Below, in pieces: positions 7,085 through 8,886 of a stretch of DNA of 8,886 nucleotides (position 1 is its first letter; every line of letters begins with the position of its first letter). The stretch is from contig CAJUJI010000117.1 in NCBI GenBank assembly GCA_910586875.1, positions 1 to 8,886 on the forward strand, in the 5' to 3' direction. Position numbers and translations under genes: made by a program. The stretch is from an uncultured Anaerotruncus sp. GTDB lineage: Bacteria; Bacillota; Clostridia; Oscillospirales; Ruminococcaceae. The notes beneath the pieces were generated by a model. It was not told the DNA's origin. It saw only the letters and a program-made list of their open reading frames with translations, and did not search any database.

Positions 7085-8443
7085 TCAGTTTTTCAAGCTT
7101 TGCAGCGGCGCAGGAATTTGCCCGCCGCGGCCGATGAACTTCGCGGGAGAATAGGCATTCACCTTCATAATGGGAGCGGTTCCAAACAGCCCGCCAAATT
7201 CCAGCTCCTCCCCCGGCTGTAGGCCAACCGCCGGAATGATGCGGACCGCAGTTGTCTTCGAATTGACCATGCCAATCGCTGCTTCATCTGCGATAATCGC
7301 GGCAATCACCTCGGCGGAAGTATCGCCAGGAATCGCGATCATGTCCAGCCCAACCGAACAAACAGCGGTCATCGCCTCAAGTTTTTCCAGACAGAGTGCG
7401 CCACTGCGTGCGGCCGCAATCATGCCCGCATCCTCTGACACGGGGATAAAAGCGCCCGAAAGCCCGCCTACCGCAGAGGACGCCATCACACCGCCCTTTT
7501 TCACCGCGTCATTGAGCAGCGCAAGGCAGGCGGTTGTGCCACAGGCACCACATTGCTCCAGCCCGATTTCCTCAAGGATATGGGCGACCGAATCGCCCAC
7601 CGCAGGGGTCGGCGCAAGCGAGAGATCCACAATTCCAAACGGGACGCCCAAACGCTTTGCAGCCTGCGAGCCGATCAGCTGGCCCATGCGGGTAATTTTA
7701 AAGGCGGTCTTTTTGATGAGCTCCGCAACCTCGGTGATATTCAACTGGTCCGGGGCAGCGGCCAGCGCAGCACGCACAACCCCCGGGCCGGAAACACCGA
7801 CGTTAATAACACAATCCGGCTCGCCCGCGCCATGGAAAGCGCCTGCCATAAACGGGTTATCCTCCGGCGCGTTGCAGAACACCACCAGTTTGGAGGCAGC
7901 AACGCATTGACGGTCAGCGGTAATCTCCGAACAGCGGCGGACAACCTGCCCCATCAGACGCACTGCATCCAGGTTGATACCGGATTTGGTGGAGCCGACA
8001 TTCACCGACGAACAGACATGTGCGGTTTGAGAAAGCGCCTCTGGAATTGCGTGGATCAGCTCTTGGTCACCGGCAGCAAAGCCTTTATGTACCAGCGCTG
8101 AAAATCCTCCGATAAAATTGACGCCGACCTCACAGGCGGCACGTTCTAACGCAAGCGCGTACTGAACAGGATCTCCGCCCGACGCCGCAACCAACATTGC
8201 AATCGGGGTAACGGCAATGCGCTTATTGATAATTGGGATACCATATTCCATCTCGAGCTGTTCCCCGACCTTGACCAGATCGCGGGCGCAATGGGTAATT
8301 TTTTGATAAACCTTTTCACAGGACGCATGAATATCACTATCTGCACAGCTCAATAGAGAAATTCCCATGGTGATGGTGCGGATATCCAGATTTTGGTCCT
8401 GGATCATGCGTATTGTTTCCAGGACATCGCTTGTATTCAGCAT
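7085..8443 (-). CDS. UPF0210 / DUF711 ('PFL family') protein
   Basis: A 452-residue soluble protein of the UPF0210 (DUF711) family, usually named 'PFL family protein' because its fold resembles the barrel of pyruvate formate-lyase. Its reaction is not known to me. It is full length, with well-conserved blocks: NFIGGFSALVHKG (109-121), NAPEDNPFMAGAFHGAGEPD (191-210), INVGVSGPG (213-221), CGACGTTAC (298-306, three cysteines) and FIGRGGQIPAPLQSLKN at the C-terminus (436-452). The clustered Cys, His and acidic residues suggest a buried catalytic site (inference). No signal peptide or membrane segment is evident. GGAGGG lies about 11 nt before ATG 8443, and the gene starts 20 nt after the ACT-domain gene, so they form one operon. 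This pairing recurs in many Firmicutes (from memory) and suggests that the ACT protein senses a small ligand for this one. Confidence 0.93.
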   Translation of the reverse strand: MLNTSDVLETIRMIQDQNLDIRTITMGISLLSCADSDIHASCEKVYQKITHCARDLVKVGEQLEMEYGIPIINKRIAVTPIAMLVAASGGDPVQYALALERAACEVGVNFIGGFSALVHKGFAAGDQELIHAIPEALSQTAHVCSSVNVGSTKSGINLDAVRLMGQVVRRCSEITADRQCVAASKLVVFCNAPEDNPFMAGAFHGAGEPDCVINVGVSGPGVVRAALAAAPDQLNITEVAELIKKTAFKITRMGQLIGSQAAKRLGVPFGIVDLSLAPTPAVGDSVAHILEEIGLEQCGACGTTACLALLNDAVKKGGVMASSAVGGLSGAFIPVSEDAGMIAAARSGALCLEKLEAMTAVCSVGLDMIAIPGDTSAEVIAAIIADEAAIGMVNSKTTAVRIIPAVGLQPGEELEFGGLFGTAPIMKVNAYSPAKFIGRGGQIPAPLQSLKN

Positions 8444-8463
8444 AGGTAATCAGTCCCTCCCCG

Positions 8464-8733
8464 TTAAATACGGTGCATGGAATTAAAAATATCCTCATGC
8501 ATGACGTGGATGGAAAGTCCAGCGCTCTCGCCGAGCTGGTTCATCTGATAGACCAATTCGGAAAGCTCGCAGTTAATCTGGGAAATGTCAATCATCATAA
8601 TCATGCAGAACAAATCCTGGAGGACCGTCTGGGTGACCTCGATGACATTGGCATTGCATTCGGCGCATTTGTTGGATACTTTGGACAGAATCCCAACGCG
8701 GTCCTTGCCAATCACCGTTAATACAGCACGCAT
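8464..8733 (-). CDS. ACT domain-containing protein (UPF0237)
   Basis: A stand-alone ACT domain of 89 residues. ACT domains have a beta-alpha-beta-beta-alpha-beta fold and usually bind amino acids or similar small ligands at a dimer interface. The N-terminal strand and ligand loop MRAVLTVIGKDRVGIL (1-16, with the typical Asp-Arg-Val-Gly-Ile turn) are clear, followed by helix SKVSNKCAECNANV, strands VIEVTQTVLQDLFCMIMMIDI and a second helix. The length matches UPF0237 proteins, which occur directly upstream of UPF0210 genes. AGAGAGG on the minus strand, 9 nt before the ATG, supports the start at 8733. No enzyme domain is attached, so a regulatory or sensor role for the next gene is the best inference; the ligand is unknown. 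Confidence 0.93.
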   Translation of the reverse strand: MRAVLTVIGKDRVGILSKVSNKCAECNANVIEVTQTVLQDLFCMIMMIDISQINCELSELVYQMNQLGESAGLSIHVMHEDIFNSMHRI

Positions 8734-8767
8734 AATAAAAACCTCTCTTTACTTTCATCTTAAAAAT

Positions 8768-8856
8768 TCGTTGGAAACGACCAAAGGCTCTGCCTCTGGA
8801 ATCCGCAGCCTTTTAAAAAGGCCGGAGAAAACTTTTATGCGCTGCCGCGTTTTCTC
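8768..8856 (-). promoter_or_regulatory. Structured 5' leader: four tandem hairpins before the ACT gene
   Basis: In minus-strand order: hairpin 1 (8856-8825) pairs GAGAAAAC with GTTTTCTC and holds an inner GCG/CGC stem with a GCAG loop; hairpin 2 (8825-8803) pairs GCCTTTT with AAAAGGC, extended by CCG/CGG past a 2-nt bulge; hairpin 3 (8799-8781) is CCAGAGGC-AGA-GCCTTTGG, 8 bp with one G-U pair; hairpin 4 (8780-8768) is TCGTT-TCC-AACGA. The AAAGGCT segment of hairpin 2 can alternatively pair with AGCCTTT of hairpin 3, so the folds are partly exclusive. None is followed by a strong U-run, so a classic terminator is not evident. The 8734-8886 gap has no gene. It could be a cis-regulatory leader or a dispersed intergenic hairpin element; I match it to no known riboswitch. 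Confidence 0.5.
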
Positions 8857-8871
8857 TTTTCGTCACAGCCG

Positions 8872-8880
8872 ATTATAGCA
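8872..8880 (-). promoter_or_regulatory. Extended -10 box of the ACT/UPF0210 operon promoter
   Basis: The minus strand reads TGC-TATAAT, a perfect -10 hexamer with the TGn extension. The -35 would lie beyond the window end (about 8895-8900) and cannot be checked. The predicted start near 8865 gives a leader of about 130 nt before ATG 8733, with the hairpins beginning about 9 nt into it. Confidence 0.55.
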
Positions 8881-8886
8881 TAATAT

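Noticed and set aside
7170..7910. Long plus-strand open frame (246 codons) opposite the UPF0210 gene
   Set aside because: It is Ser/Ala/Pro-rich with no recognisable motif, has no convincing ribosome binding site and lies entirely antisense to a conserved gene; a codon-bias shadow.
8795..8810. T-box-like sequence on the plus strand (TGGAATCCGCAG)
   Set aside because: It departs from the TGGnACCGCG core, no aminoacyl-tRNA-related gene follows in the window, and the sequence is better explained by minus-strand hairpins.
8825..8856. Hairpin 1 of the ACT leader as a stand-alone intrinsic terminator
   Set aside because: The T-run comes only after a CGGCC interruption and is itself part of the next stem, so termination would be weak at best.

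Overview
The window looks like a chromosomal stretch of a low-to-mid GC Gram-positive anaerobe, most likely a clostridium (Bacillota, Clostridia, possibly the Oscillospiraceae/Ruminococcaceae side). This is inferred from strong AGGAGG-type ribosome binding sites, a YtrA-type GntR regulator driving an ABC operon, a class II (Firmicutes-type) GalT, a short Enzyme I of clostridial flavour and the ACT/UPF0210 gene pair. No tRNA, rRNA, CRISPR array, insertion sequence or phage gene is visible.

Layout: positions 1-3717 hold a tightly packed plus-strand operon: a GntR/YtrA-type repressor (87-464), an ABC ATPase (457-1356) and a 775-residue membrane protein with about ten N-terminal membrane segments and a large C-terminal soluble domain (1331-3658). 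The reading frames overlap at both junctions and a strong terminator follows. A probable operator palindrome lies upstream at 28-48. Next is a single-gene unit, galT (3803-5296), with its own sigma-A-like promoter (3724-3752). Its 3' end faces the minus-strand genes across one bidirectional terminator (5317-5354).

The minus strand, read from right to left, carries a promoter -10 box (8872-8880), a structured leader of about 130 nt with four consecutive hairpins (8768-8856), an ACT-domain protein (8464-8733), a UPF0210/DUF711 'PFL family' protein (7085-8443), a terminator (7031-7060), and then ptsI, Enzyme I of the sugar phosphotransferase system (5360-6991), which probably starts at a TTG codon.

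How they work together: the first operon is probably a self-regulated exporter or envelope-stress module of the ytr kind. GalT (Leloir pathway) and Enzyme I (PTS phosphorelay) are both sugar metabolism, but they belong to separate transcription units. The ACT/UPF0210 pair is a conserved two-gene unit whose biochemical role I do not know; its structured leader is the least explained part of the window. Most of the window is otherwise ordinary core-genome content.
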